Positions 21,268 through 32,394 of a stretch of 64,000 bases of DNA are shown here, piece after piece. The notes beneath the pieces were generated by a model, which was given only the letters and a program-made list of their open reading frames with translations, did not search any database and was not told where the DNA came from. This DNA is from Anisus vortex (taxonomy: Eukaryota; Mollusca; Gastropoda; Planorbidae): contig OX421502.1 of assembly GCA_949126835.1 (NCBI GenBank), positions 33,250,727 to 33,314,726 on the forward strand. Direction: 5' to 3'. Positions within the stretch are counted from its first letter, which is position 1; every line of letters begins with the position of its first letter. A program made the position numbers and the translations under genes.

Positions 21268-24200
21268 GACAAGTTTTATTTTTAGCAATAATTAATTTTT
21301 TAACTCAGCTGTCATTTTATTATTCATAGAGTGTGGTGTTAAATTATTTTTACAATTCATTTTTAAACTACCAAATTTAGATTCTGCATACAGTGTTGTA
21401 GGGACTTGGGCGAGGGGGGGGGGGAGGGCATATTTGAATATAATTACACTAAACTCTAAGCCACAATTGTTTAAACCACAATTGTTACAACATATTTTTT
21501 TGGTTGCCTCAATTTTTTTTGTTACTTATAAAAAGTGAAATTACATTTTAAATGAATCTTATTTTTTTTTTAAAGTAACAACGTTAATAATGAAACAAAT
21601 GATCAAGTTTGACTTTGACAAACAATGAAAGGCACTTTGGGGAAAAAAATGAAATAAATAGATGAGGTAATTGTTCAAGAATTGTTTTTCAGGGGAGATT
21701 ACAACTGCTTGACTGTTTATTCATTACTTGGCTAAATGAATTTCCGCCAATCAATTACCTGGGTTTTTTCAGTGCTGCCAACTTACCCATTTTATAAATT
21801 ATGGCGTGTGTTAGTTGTTTTAATGTAATTATTTTTTAATGTGATTAACAGTAACACATAATTTTAACTTATTCAATTTGATGTCAAGTTGTTTTAATTC
21901 TCACTAATCATTCGTTTTTTAATAGTTCTTGTGAAAGTCATTTTTATCATTGAATTTTTATCTTTAGTATTATCCTTACATATTCATTAGAACTAATCTA
22001 GTCTTACCAGAAATTGTCCTATTGATATTACTGAATATTCAGCTGCTAAATATTTATGTAAAAAATAATAATTTTAAAACAGCTAAAATTAATTGCATAC
22101 AATGTCCTAAACAAAGTGATATTCATTTTATTGGAAGGAGTGGTGCCAAATTGGTTTCTGCTACTTTCTCAAATCTTTGCAAAAAATGTGCTGCTATGAA
22201 ATGTAAAATTAAAAAAATCCTATGTGTAAAGTGTGAAAGTATTCCAATTGCTAAAATCAATACAAAACACATAAAAATTATTTTTTTAAAACCAATTTTT
22301 CATCCAGTCCAATAAATTGTTATTTATTTTATTGTGGTACATATTTCCCTCTAAATTTAAAGGCCATATTGATTGAACGTTGTTTTTTTAAAGTTGATAT
22401 ACTGTATTTCATACTGTATTTTTACCACTTTATTTTTACCACTTTTATTGGGGGGAAAAAAAAGAAGTAATAGTGTTCACATAAATTATAACATAGGGTA
22501 ATTATTTCCAATGTGATGTTTGACAAAATTTGTTCATCAGCTTCTATAGTCATAACTAGACATTAGATAAGTGTGTATATAAAGAAACTTTTTTTGTTTT
22601 ATTTTTTTTGAAAAGGTTGTAAAAAAAATTTTTTTTATTGTAAATGTTTCTTTTGGGTTGTGTGCTATTTTTTAAACCAAGTCTATAACCAGGTCGTGAA
22701 TAGTTTTAAACCAATGTTGTCTGTTTTTTTTTAAATCTAGGATATTAAATAGTTGTCAAGCTATATTTGTATAATTTTTATTTATGTTGTTGTTTTTTTT
22801 TATTCAAACAACAATTTTGATTCTAATGTTTGTTTTTATTTGGTTTGTCTTCCATCATCCCAGGAAATTGGTTAACGTTTATCTTCATATTACAATTTTT
22901 ATTTTCCTTTTTATTCATTGCTAAGAAAACATGTTGGTTTTTTTTACAAATATTTTTTCTAATTTTTGTTTCCACAAAATTTTTTTTTTTTTAAATGTCC
23001 AATTGCTAAATTAAGTAATTATTTTATTTTTTAATATCTTAGCTTTGTAGACAACTCAACTTTTTTTTAATCTGATTTTTAACAATTTTATCATTGATGA
23101 ATTTTTTTTTAAAGAAATAATTTAGACAAATGTATTCATTTGATAGCATGATTTGTTATTTTATTTTTTTTTCTTACATGCAACAGAACTTGTATAGGGC
23201 ACAGTGGCCACTATGCCATGAACAGATTTTAATGTTTTTTGCTCAAGTCTGAGAGAGATTCATTTACGGTGATTCAATTTTTTTGTCTAATCTCATCGGA
23301 GAAATATTTCAGCACTATGTTTTCTGGGTTATGTTTTGCATGTCAAGAAATACTGAAGCAATGTTGTGGTTTGTTTTATTGCCATCAAGAACAGAATCTG
23401 TGTTTTTGTTTTTATTTTTGAATGTGTATTTGAACTTTAAACAAAAAAAAATTATTCTTATTTTTTATTACTGTAAACATTTTTGTTTTTGAAGTCTTTA
23501 AAATGTTAATGTAAAATATCTATATCATTCTGCTCATGCCTCTGTTAATATATAAATATATATATATTTTATTTACATTAATAAATTCCTAGATTATTTA
23601 CATATTATTCTGTTTACCCAAATATTTGTTACATTTGTCAAAATGTGTACATTTTTCTTGGCAAAAAGATTAGAAATTAATAACATAATAAAAAAAAAAT
23701 TATTTTATTTCAAGTTTTGAAATGTTATGAAAGAAGGGAGGTAATCAGATTTTTTTCTTAGGACTTCAAATTATGTGATTACAGTCCCTGGACTTATTTG
23801 TTTTAGTTTTACATGTGGAATAAATGTACAACTGTAATGAATAACCATTTTTTTATTGTCACATGTCATGTGTATCATTAACCGCATGCAGTCCTACTTA
23901 TTGAGTGTCACACTAAGAAGACAAACTATTAATCAACAGTATTCATGAAATATTTTTTTTATTGTATGTAATTTCTTCACATCTGCATGACTTCTACCTT
24001 CATATCTTTTTACATCAGAATGACAAAGACAAAACATTAAGTCAGATGGTTATTTGTTCTTGTATTAAGCTTTAGTAGTATAAAAAAAGAAATATGTGTC
24101 AATGAATGTTTCATGCACCAAGCAATAAGTATAAGATCTTGTTTCTGTTACCTTTGTGACGTTTGATCTTTTATTTACACTCAATTTAATAAGGGAAAAA

Positions 24201-24335
24201 AATGTCTAAGGTAGTTTATAACACAGGAGGGTTTCAAAAATAACAGCTGACAAGCAAATATTTGATCAATAACAAAAAGATAATGTTTGTTAATTTACTG
24301 TAGTTTTTTTTTTTACATTTTGAAAAGTTAGTTTT
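21268..24335. other. Likely 3' UTR and AT-rich downstream DNA
   Basis: Very AT-rich with many T runs. Candidate poly(A) signals AATAAA on the plus strand at 21653, 22311 (followed by a T/GT-rich stretch) and 23819 (also followed by T-rich sequence) could end the cyclase mRNA; I cannot choose between them. A 97-codon frame at 22022-22315 contains several CxxC pairs but is Lys/Ile/Asn-rich, as random AT-rich DNA would give. Confidence 0.5.
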
Positions 24336-24339
24336 TCTT

Positions 24340-24495
24340 ATAAGTTTTGCAGACGTTCCTTCTAGATAGAAGATTATTATGTCCACTAGGCCCAAAACTC
24401 TTGCAGGGCAAAAGAGATCGGTCAGCGGCACGTATATAACCTGCAACCTGTCAGTTGCCAGTACGGTGAACTAACCGCAGGACCAGCCGGCCTCT
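24340..24495 (-). mobile_element. Second SINE type with LINE-like 3' tail
   Basis: Minus strand, starting at 24495: GGCCGGCTGGTCCTGCGGTT, then AGGTTGCAGGTTATATACG (tRNA-like A/B-box spacing, weak match), then a body reaching ATAATAATCTTCTATCTAGA and CGTCTGCAAAAC. The last part matches the 3' end of the LINE at 32395-32895 (minus). A tRNA-like head joined to a LINE-like 3' end is the usual SINE design, but the head here is degenerate. Confidence 0.45.
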
Positions 24496-25036
24496 TTGAG
24501 TTTAACTAATAATTAATTACAGCATAACAATTGTCTGTAAAGGTCTTGGACGATTTCCGGAAAGAAGCACATTGTTTTGTTATTAAACAATTTGTTCTGA
24601 AACAAAATATTGAAATTACTGAAATAAAGTGTAGTATTAAAGTGTATTACTGTACTTAAAATGAATAAATGGTCATGATTTTTCTGTTGTTGCATGGTTT
24701 ATTCTTCGTACGTAGAGAAATAAAGAAAACAGCAGATGTTTTAAACTGTGATCTTTGCAATTCAAGTGATAAATTATTTTTTTGCTCTGTAAAAACTATC
24801 TTTGTTAGATATTTTTTTTTTGTAGAATTTTTTTGCCTTATTTGTATACAAGGGCGATATTTTTTTAAACACTTTTTTCAAAGTCTTTTTGTTTTTAATA
24901 TGTGGTAGATTCATGAAAAATTTGTCACACGAAAGTTCAGCCCACCCTGAAAAATATGTCTGGTTTCGCCCCTGGTTGTATAATTGGATTTATTTGATTG
25001 AGTATGAGAAAATTTTATTGGCAAATCTCCAACATT

Positions 25037-25310
25037 GGGGGCAAGTTGGCAGTGCGGCAGCGTGTTCGGCTGGCGTATCTAAGGTCCTGGGTTCAAATCC
25101 TGATGCAGGCTAGGAATTTTTCCCGGGTCTGGAGGGTGTCCTCAAGTCTACCCATCTCTGATGGGTACCTGACCTTAGGTGGGGTAAAGTAAAGGCGGCT
25201 GTGCATAGTGCTGGCCACACAATCACCTAGTATGCCTGTGGCCATAGAAACTGGTGAACACTGTTTCACAAGCCGTATGGATCAATTTGGTCAGACGGGA
25301 TACTTTACTT
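25037..25310 (+). mobile_element. tRNA-derived SINE, family 1, copy d
   Basis: Full-length copy: head with GCGGCAGCGTGTTCGGCTGG and B-box GGGTTCAAATCC, body GGTCTGGAGGGTGTCC and GGTAAAGTAAAGGCGGCTG, tail TCAGACGGGATACTTTACTT. It lies in the 3' flank of the cyclase gene, sense orientation. Confidence 0.9.
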
Positions 25311-25810
25311 ACCTCTAGCATTACGTTATTTATTGTAGTATTGTAGACTAAAACATTTTATCAGCCTAGATTTAGTGTAACATTATTTCCTTCTTCTTCA
25401 CAAGTTTAATTTCTCTTAGTTTTTTTTAAACTATTATTTATTGTAGTATTTGATTGACTTAGATTTAGTGTTCCTCTTACAAACTACTTTATATATGAGC
25501 TGATACTGTGCATGGAGCACTGGCCTATACAGCTTCATCGCACTACTGCTGCTGTTTCAAAAAATATTTCCTCACTGTCTCATCTCGCAGGGAAATCGTG
25601 TCACACCCATTGGCTATACCTCATCTAACAGGGAAACAACGTACATTACATATGATGCAGTTTTTAAAGGATTTTTTTTTTTTTTCATTTCTAATAGTTT
25701 TTTGATTGTGAGCCAAAAACAGAATGGTCATTGTTGTTGTTTATCTTTTGCGTCTTCATCAGTTGAACATTCAAAGAAACATCTCAAGAGTGGTTTTTGT
25801 CTGTCAGCAT

Positions 25811-25892
25811 TTAACCCTTACAGTACCGACCTATTTTCTATCTATGCTTTCTTCAGTCCCGCTATATACGCGCCCTGGACTGTAAAGGTTAA
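25811..25892 (-). mobile_element. Small TTAA-flanked MITE, copy b (inverted partner)
   Basis: 82 bp bounded by TTAA. It is the reverse complement of the copy at 25938-26017, with matching words such as GCGCGTATATAGCGG and TAGGTCGGTAC seen on the opposite strand. Together with its neighbour it can form a long hairpin. Confidence 0.8.
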
Positions 25893-25937
25893 TTTTTCAC
25901 CCATTTGTGCTTCCTTTTGCTTCATATGATAGCAAGG

Positions 25938-26017
25938 TTAACCCTTACAGTCCTGGCGCGTATATAGCGGAACTGAAGGCAGCATAGATAGAAGTAGGTC
26001 GGTACGGGAAGGGTTAA
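25938..26017 (+). mobile_element. Small TTAA-flanked MITE, copy c
   Basis: 80 bp from TTAACCCTTACAGTCC to GGGAAGGGTTAA, in the same orientation as the copy at 6379-6460 and nearly identical to it (GGAACTGAAGGCAGCATAGA). Confidence 0.82.
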
Positions 26018-27516
26018 AAGATTTGAAGTTCATCCAGCCACACACACACAAAACACATCTCTCAATGAACATTTCATCATGGCTTGATGCATCTTTGTTA
26101 TGGTGTTTCTGCTTTGCCTAAATCTCCTACTTGTAAATATGTCAACAATATTTTGTGATAAAAATTAAACTGTACCATTCACCCAAACTTAAGTAAAAGA
26201 AAAGGTTTGACAGTGTAATCTGTTTATCCTCAACCATTCATTAACTTTACAAAGCTTTCTAAGGGGGGCAATTATGTTTTAAAAGAAATGACTCACAAAA
26301 AATTTAAACCAGATAAAGTGAATATGATTTTTTCTTAACTTTAAAATAAATTCTTAAAAATTGCTTGGTGAATTGTAAAACAAACTGTGTTGTTAAATTT
26401 ATCTAAGAATTGTCAGTACTACATTAAAATCTGAATGTTTTCTATAACTTTATGATCTAGATGGAGGTTTTTTTATACTCCGAGACAACTATAACAATTC
26501 TAAAATCACTTATATTATAATATTATAATTAAAAAAACTGTTCCTAAATGATATTTTCTTTTGCTGATACAAGAGCAGACCTTAGGGACATTTCTTGATT
26601 TTTTTTTAATAACTCAAAAGGTTATGATTGCTGTTTTCTGTGTGATTTTATTAAACCACTTATATTTTTAACAAAAGCAGAATTCATTGTTGTCTTTTCT
26701 ACAATGGCTTCAATGTTTCATGTACCATTGTTTTGTATTTTACAGTTTGTTTCAATATAGATTTCTTGACCCTGTTGGTTCATGAAATTTTAAACAAATA
26801 AATAGAAAAAAGTATTTTTACAAATGCTGTCAATTAAAAGCAATATAAAAATGCACAAGACATAAAAGAAAAACCATTTTTACAAGTCTCATTTTTATGA
26901 ATCTGTATAATAAAAATAACATCAATAAATAACGTAAGCTTCAAAAAGTTTTAAATTGAAATCAGCTGTTTATTAATAAAAAAAAAATATCTTGACTACA
27001 TACCGGTTTATAAGAGTTTCAAAAACTGGTTTAAAGAAAATCTTTATTAAAATTTAAGTGGTACGGTCCAATTTCTTGCAATGGTAAACATTAGATTTAG
27101 CAGTTTATCTTGGGGAAGTGGGGGGGGGGGAGAGAGTTAACATTAAACGATACACCCCTCCTCCCCCCTCCCTTTTTTTCTTTGGCTACGCCATGAGAGT
27201 TATAGTCGATTTGTTTTAAACAAGTTTAGAAATGTATTAAAATTAATTAGCCTATAGACCTTTCAATCTCAATTCTATTTTAAACTTATAACTGTAATGT
27301 GCTACTGTTGTGAAATGTAATGTAAATATCTCATATGCAAGATGTATTTTCAGTGTTAGAAATTGAACATAATTAAAGTACAGTGAAATTACACATTATG
27401 ATATATTTATTTCTAATTACAACACAACGTCAAAGATATGAGATTTCGTCTTTCTCATCGGCTTACATAACGAAGATTATCTTTCACAACAAGTCTACTT
27501 CTGTACGTATTTAGAT
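26018..27516. other. AT-rich DNA without recognisable features
   Basis: No exon, TIR or tRNA-like head seen. A G-run (27120-27132) and a C-rich patch (27157-27172) are present. Confidence 0.5.
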
Positions 27517-28215
27517 TTAGTAATCAACAAACTGGAAAGCCCATTCACAAAGATAAGTTGTTGGAGATGGAAGAAGAAAGTGCAACACAGTTTCAGACAG
27601 AATAGTATATGACTGCAAACAATTGATCCTGAATTTTGTAATTGGCATTGTAGAGAAATGAGTAGTTAGTAAATTTAATGAACTTCTCTTGGGGTGTCTC
27701 AGGAGCATCTTCAAATTTGTCTGTGCATGACCTTCTTTCAAGTGCAGATGAAGTTTCAGATAAATGTGAAAAGTACGATGAAATTTCGTCTGCCAGCATG
27801 TGCAAGTGTTCTTTTACAAAATTCATTACTGTAAAAATCATCATCGCAATCCTTGTATCTGTTTAATGTCATGTTCCTCAAAGAAAGCAGATAAGTTAAG
27901 CTACATGTACAATTTATTTACATCCGATTTTTTATGCCAAAGCTTAGGTTTTAGTTGGAATGATCCGATCTTTTCAGACAAATGAAGGTTTGTTACAAAA
28001 ATTAAGTGGTTCTTGCAGTAATAAATTTTATTCATTAAAGATTTCAAAGATGTCAACAAACTAAGTTATTTTCTGCAGTTCACCTTTATCGCCATAATAA
28101 AGTGCTTTGAACTGCGGTCTTGTTCTCTGATTTTAAAGTTAAAAAGTTCTGAGTTTACCATGAAGTTCAAAACACGTTTTTAAATTTTTCCACTCGACAA
28201 CCATCTGACTTCAGT
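27517..28215 (-). pseudogene. Decayed hAT/ZBED-type transposase fragment
   Basis: Minus-strand frames, read piecewise, resemble the C-terminal half of hAT transposases of the ZBED5/FAM200 type. From 28215 downward there is FELHGKLRTFLTLK, then (other frame) FVDIFEIFNE with LLLQEPLNF, then LADEISSYFSHL near 27800, EDAPETPQEKFIKFTN, and at the end LLPSPTTYLCEWAF (27540-27580). That last block matches the LPF-x-TTYLCE-x-GFS motif of the hAT dimerisation domain. Several stops and frameshifts break it, so no active protein is possible. No TIRs were located. Confidence 0.65.
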
Positions 28216-28921
28216 GTGAAATAGTAGTTCGGCACATCCGACTGTTTTCGCAACTGTTTAATGTAGGTAGGTATGTGATGGGGTTGGTGCGCTGATGTCA
28301 TCACGCCGGGTACTCGTATGCACAGCACAGAGTAGAAATATACTTACGCTCGTATGTGGATGTATTTGCATGTAGACTGATAAAATATGTATTTTCCAGT
28401 GGTCTTAGGCGACCCCAAGCAATGGTTATTCGACCCCTATTAAGATTTAACATATAATGTTGGTATATTAGTAAAAACCATATTCTTTTCATTTCTGTTT
28501 AAAAAAATCAACTCGAGCGAGCCCGATAATTTAAAAAAAAAAATAAACAAATGCTTACTAAATCTAATCAAGGGAGATAATAGTCCTAATTTTAAGTCTC
28601 TGGGGCAATGATTTTAGTATTCAATTTTTTACTACGCAATTTGCATTTGAAAAAAAAATTGTATATGCGTATAGGCCTATCAGTAGCGGTACTCACAGGC
28701 TATTAATAAAAATACATAAAACGAAAAATCAATTAATTATTTTTTTTATATTAAAAATGTAATTTTTAAAACACCTTTTTAGCTACTAGCTTGTTTTTAT
28801 TAGTACGCATTTACTTATTTATATAGTAGCTGGGATACCAAAGAATGAACAAAACTTACATTTTTGAAAAGCCTTATTGTTAAGGCTTGAAGACTGTAAA
28901 GAAAAGAGGATTAGTCTTGAC
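28216..28921. other. No recognisable feature
   Basis: AT-rich spacer between the transposase fossil and the hAT MITE pair. The only open frame (about 60 codons) has no support. Confidence 0.5.
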
Positions 28922-29121
28922 CAGTGGGCGGAAGCCTACGGCACGCGTGCCAGGCACGCGGAGCAATCCTTAATGGCACGCGGATGACCAAAGAAATGTA
29001 ATTCAAGATACTGCTATGAGTAATTGAGAGCTAAAGTAGGATAAATTTGAGGCTGTTGGCACGTAGGATGAGTTAGTTATCCAACTTTGGCACAGTTATA
29101 TCAAAAGGTTGCCAACCCCTG
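28922..29121. mobile_element. hAT-like MITE family A, 200-bp copy
   Basis: The ends CAGTGGGCGGAAGCCTACGG and AGGTTGCCAACCCCTG are diverged inverted repeats of the family-A ends. The flanks GTCTTGAC (28914-28921) and GTCTAGAC (29122-29129) match at 7 of 8 positions, fitting the 8-bp target duplication of hAT elements. An internal GGCACGCGTGCC palindrome is typical of the family. Orientation is opposite to the copy at 47111. Confidence 0.8.
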
Positions 29122-29136
29122 GTCTAGACTCGAGAC

Positions 29137-29354
29137 CAGTGATCGGCGACCTACGGAAAGCGTGCCAGACTTGTTAATAACTTGTTACGCAAAAAGATTC
29201 TCAATGGCACGCAGAAGACTACTAATAAAATATTCAAGTATCCTCTATTAGAAATAGAATGCTAAAAAAACAGGGTGACTTTTTGCTGCTGTCACGCTGA
29301 ATAAATTAGAAATCCCACTTTGGCACACTATTATCAAAAGGTTGCCATTCCCTG
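29137..29354. mobile_element. hAT-like MITE family A, 218-bp neighbour copy
   Basis: It begins CAGTGATCGGCGACCTACGG and ends AGGTTGCCATTCCCTG. The left flank CTCGAGAC and right flank GTCTAGAC agree at 6 of 8 positions. It starts 15 bp after the previous copy and in the same orientation, sharing GGCACACTATTATCAAAAGG near the right end with it in diverged form. Confidence 0.75.
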
Positions 29355-30564
29355 GTCTAGACTAAAGAGTGTTGGTGCCAGGACACAACTCTGTTTGCCC
29401 CTGCTTAAACATACTGGTGAGTGTTCTGAGTTGGCGCTATCGAAGAGTACTGTGTTGTACATGTTGTTGTGGAAAGCCTCAATAAGATCATCAAAAAAAA
29501 GTGTGTTCCGATAGTCCTTCTGCCAACTGGTACTAGAGCCTTGACGTGGCTTGGCAGCTTGCGTACCCTGACGACCCCCAGAGCTTTACCAGCAGGAGTT
29601 TAAACTCCAGGCAGGTTCAACCCACTGATACCATGGCAGGTTCAACCATCTATAGATCAGTGGGTTCAACCAAGCTGGGAAGATCTGCGCGGGTAGAAGT
29701 CAGACTAAAGCTAGTGTCCTGTTCCTCCAGGTTGGGGGTTAAACATAGAACAAGCAACCTTATTTTGTAAAAAAAAAAAAAACGCTATCGCTACAGAAAC
29801 ACCAAACACAGAAAAAACAGTAGACTTTGACCTGGGAAGGAAAAAACATCTAGACGTTTTATGTCGTTTAGTGGTAAAAACCGAAAGGAAGCCATGAAGC
29901 CGACGACCTTTCTTTTAACCAGGAATACTAGTATTGGAACATGGAGTGTCAGGACCATGTTTGAAACTGGCAGAGCCCTGCAAATAGCAGCTGAAATGAA
30001 AAGAAACAAGATTGAAATACTGGGCATCAGTGAAACAAGGTCGACCCAAGCAGGACTAACAAGACTGTCGACCTGAGAGCTATTACTGTACTCTGGGCAT
30101 GAAGAGAGTGAGGCCCCTCACACACAGGGAGTAGGACTTATGCTGTCTACCCATTCATAAGGCACCTTGATTGGATGGGAGGTACATGGACCCAGGATGA
30201 TTACCTCCTCTTTCCGCACAAACAAGAAGAGGATTGCACTGAACGTAGTACAGTAGTACCACTAATTGAACGTAGTACAGTGCTACGGCCCCGCAAATGA
30301 TAGTAGCGAAGAGGATAAAGACCAGTTCTTTTATAGATTGCAAAAAGTCCTAGAGATCTTCTTCCCACACAAAGACATCACTATCCGCATGGGAGATTTC
30401 AATGCAAGATTGGGACAGATAACACAAGATATGAGCACATCATGGACACCCAGGTAAGTGAGAGAAATGAACGAAAATGGGGAAAGATTTGCAGACTTTT
30501 GTCATGGTAATAGGAGGCAGCATCTTCCCCCATAAGCGTATTCACAAGTGTATAAGGGTATCTA

Positions 30565-30840
30565 GGGGCACGGTAGCCGAGCGGCAGCGCGTTCGACTGG
30601 CGAGTCCGAAGGTCCCGGGTTCGAATCTTGGTGCAGGCTAGGATTTTTTGCCGGGTCTGGAGGGTGTCCCTGAGTCTACCCAGCTCTGACGGGTACCTGA
30701 CATTAGTTGGGGTAAAGTAAAGGCGGCTGTGCATCTTGCTGGCCACACAATCACCTAGTATGCCGTGGCCACAGAAACTGGTGAACGCTGCTTCATCGTA
30801 CCTATGGATCAATTCGGTCCGACGGGTACTTTACTTTTTT
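30565..30840 (+). mobile_element. tRNA-derived SINE, family 1, copy e (best preserved)
   Basis: Reference copy for the family. The tRNA-like head GGGCACGGTAGCCGAGCGGC has an A-box-like TAGCCGAGCGG, followed by B-box GGTTCGAATC. The unique body runs through GGTCTGGAGGGTGTCCCTGA and ACCTGACATTAGTTGGGG to the conserved GCCGTGGCCACAGAAACTGG and the 3' end GTCCGACGGGTACTTTACTT. It is inserted inside the endonuclease region of the RTE-like LINE, so it is younger than that copy. Confidence 0.93.
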
Positions 30841-30973
30841 ACCCGACAACCGCACAGAGAACCAAATAGATCACATCTGCATTGGTAAAAGATTCAGACG
30901 GTCCATGCAAGATGTCAGAGTAAAAAGGGGTGCAGATGTAGCATCCGATCACCGTCTGCTGGTGACCGAATTG

Positions 30974-31434
30974 CACTACTGTACCCATGGGCCTCAAAGC
31001 GGCGTAGTGTGTAAACCGCCAGTAATTTCTTTGAAACACCGGCGGGCTAACGCATGGGGGACAGCCCCCGCAGCATGTCCGAAATCCATTGCACTGCCGA
31101 GAGGCCACCGGGTCTCGGTGGGGAGGAAGCAATGGATGCTGCAACCCCGTCTCACGACCCACCCGGTGCCTGGATGCCTGTGCCTATAGTACAGGATTTG
31201 TGCTACCGGGTGACAATGCAGATATACGGGAGAGCCACCACGATAATGATCCTTAGGGGAACCGCAGTGAACGGTCGCTGGCCTGCGGAATCCTTCCCTT
31301 TTACATGGCACGCCACGCCTTCGGCGTGCCGTGGGGTGGCTGGATCCCGGACTGGGTTTTAAATAACCCATTTCTAAAGCGTTACGCCCCGGCTTAAGAG
31401 CTTCGGCTCGTCCGGGTTTTGAGACTTTTTACAA
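30974..31434 (+). mobile_element. Unfamiliar 461-bp G+C-rich retroposed element, copy 1
   Basis: It is flanked by an exact 13-bp duplication, GGTGACCGAATTG (30961-30973 and 31435-31447). Removing the insert and one repeat restores the LINE frame (SDHRLLVTE-LKLKLKR). The interior is G+C-rich and self-complementary, for example GGCACGCC...GGCGTGCC around 31308-31330, CGGCGG/CCGCC words near 31017-31045, and GGGGGACAGCCCCC near 31055. No tRNA-like boxes, poly-A tail or long sensible ORF. A second copy lies at 56350-56691. The duplication length fits LINE-driven retroposition. I do not recognise the family. Confidence 0.75.
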
Positions 31435-31942
31435 GGTGACCGAATTGAAATTAAAGCTGAAGAGAAACCTTATACTGTACATGCCAAACAGAAGAGTGAA
31501 GTACCATTTCTGTTTTCTAAAAGATCACATGTACAGAGAGAAGTTTAACCTATCAATTAAAAATATGTTTCAAGTGTTTCAAGAATTTCTGGAAAAAGAA
31601 AACAATGTACCCAACAGATGGCAAAAAATTAAAGATTTTTTCAGAGCAACATGCCTAGAGGTAGTAGAAAAAAAAGAAACAGCAGCATAAAGAGTGGATA
31701 ACGGCATAATCTTTGGTCAAGATCCAAGATAGGAAGAAGAAACAGTAAGTAAGCAACAGCAAAACAAGGGCAACCAAAGCGAAGGCAAATGAGGAGTATG
31801 CAGAAGCTGACAGAATAGTAAAGAGAACCATAAAGAAAGACAGGAAGGACTATATAGACTGACTGACGAAAGAAGCATAACCGGCATCTAGGTTCAGGCC
31901 TCTAGCATTCAGGTCCCTTTCCACCGTTCTTATTTTTCCCTG

Positions 31943-32075
31943 GGGGGGGGGGGGGGGGGGGGGGTTTCCATCTCAGGGATGTCCTGGAAGGGAGTCAGCT
32001 GACATTATGCAGACGTGTCCCAACCATCTCCTTCTCCTTGGTGAGATGCTCTCTGCTAGTAGGGACTACTCCTGT
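31943..32075 (-). mobile_element. LINE RT C-terminal fragment
   Basis: On the minus strand from about 32070 the frame reads AESISPRRRRWLGHVCIMSA and DSLPGHP before a stop, the RRWxWLGHVxRM...LP block that ends RTE- and CR1-like reverse-transcriptase proteins. A run of about 22 G residues (31943-31964, plus strand) abuts it. Orientation is opposite to the adjacent LINE at 29525-31885, so it is a separate insertion. Confidence 0.6.
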
Positions 32076-32184
32076 TTTCTCACGTAGGTCATCATTTGAT
32101 CTTGAGGATGCGCGGTGGGCTTCAATTTAAGGGAGATAATTAACCCATTATTTTTTAGCTTATATTTCAAATGTTTTTTGAATG

Positions 32185-32241
32185 AATGATTTAGAAATAC
32201 TAGTTTGGCACACTGTTATCAATAGGTTGGCGACACCTGGG
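32185..32241. mobile_element. hAT-like MITE family A, end fragment
   Basis: TTTGGCACACTGTTATCA followed by AGGTTGGCGACACCTGG matches the right-hand 55 bp of the copies at 28922 and 29137. The left part is missing. Confidence 0.55.
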
Positions 32242-32394
32242 TTATTTGTAATTTACTATACTAGGCCTACTATTATAATATATTATATGCTCAAGTATTT
32301 TGCATGTTAGCCTATGCTTGTTATATAATTTTTAAGATGATAGCCTACTTCTACTTCTTGTTTGGATCTTAAAACTTAAAAAAAAAATCTTATC

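Larger units (their letters stand above)
29525..31885 (+). mobile_element. RTE-like LINE, 5' part, inactivated and split by two insertions
   Basis: A structured G+C-rich leader (29525-29770) precedes an apurinic endonuclease domain read in several frames: IGTWSVRTMFETGRALQ and KIEILGISETR (29935-30040), VVQCYGPANDSSEEDKDQF and DITIRMGDFNARLG (30270-30415), then FPHKRIHK (about 30525). After a SINE (30565-30840) it resumes with TENQIDHICIGKRFRRSMQD and SDHRLLVTE, and after the 461-bp insertion (30974-31434) with LKLKLKRN and the linker toward the reverse transcriptase. Coding match fades near 31885 before the RT core, so the element is 3'-truncated and carries stops. Endonuclease motifs GDFN and SDHR are preserved. 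Confidence 0.82.

Noticed and set aside
22022..22315. 97-codon frame with several CxxC pairs (CIQC, CKKC, CVKC)
   Set aside because: It lies in very AT-rich 3' flank and is dominated by Lys, Ile and Asn. The cysteine spacing does not match a known zinc-binding domain.
30565..30640. tRNA gene call at SINE heads
   Set aside because: The A-box/B-box-like sequences are joined to the SINE body in seven copies and the tRNA 3' half does not fold as a complete cloverleaf; these are SINE promoters, not tRNA genes.
30994..31371. Open frames on both strands inside the 461-bp element
   Set aside because: G+C-rich sequence lacks stops by composition; neither strand gives a recognisable protein and copy 2 does not preserve the frames.
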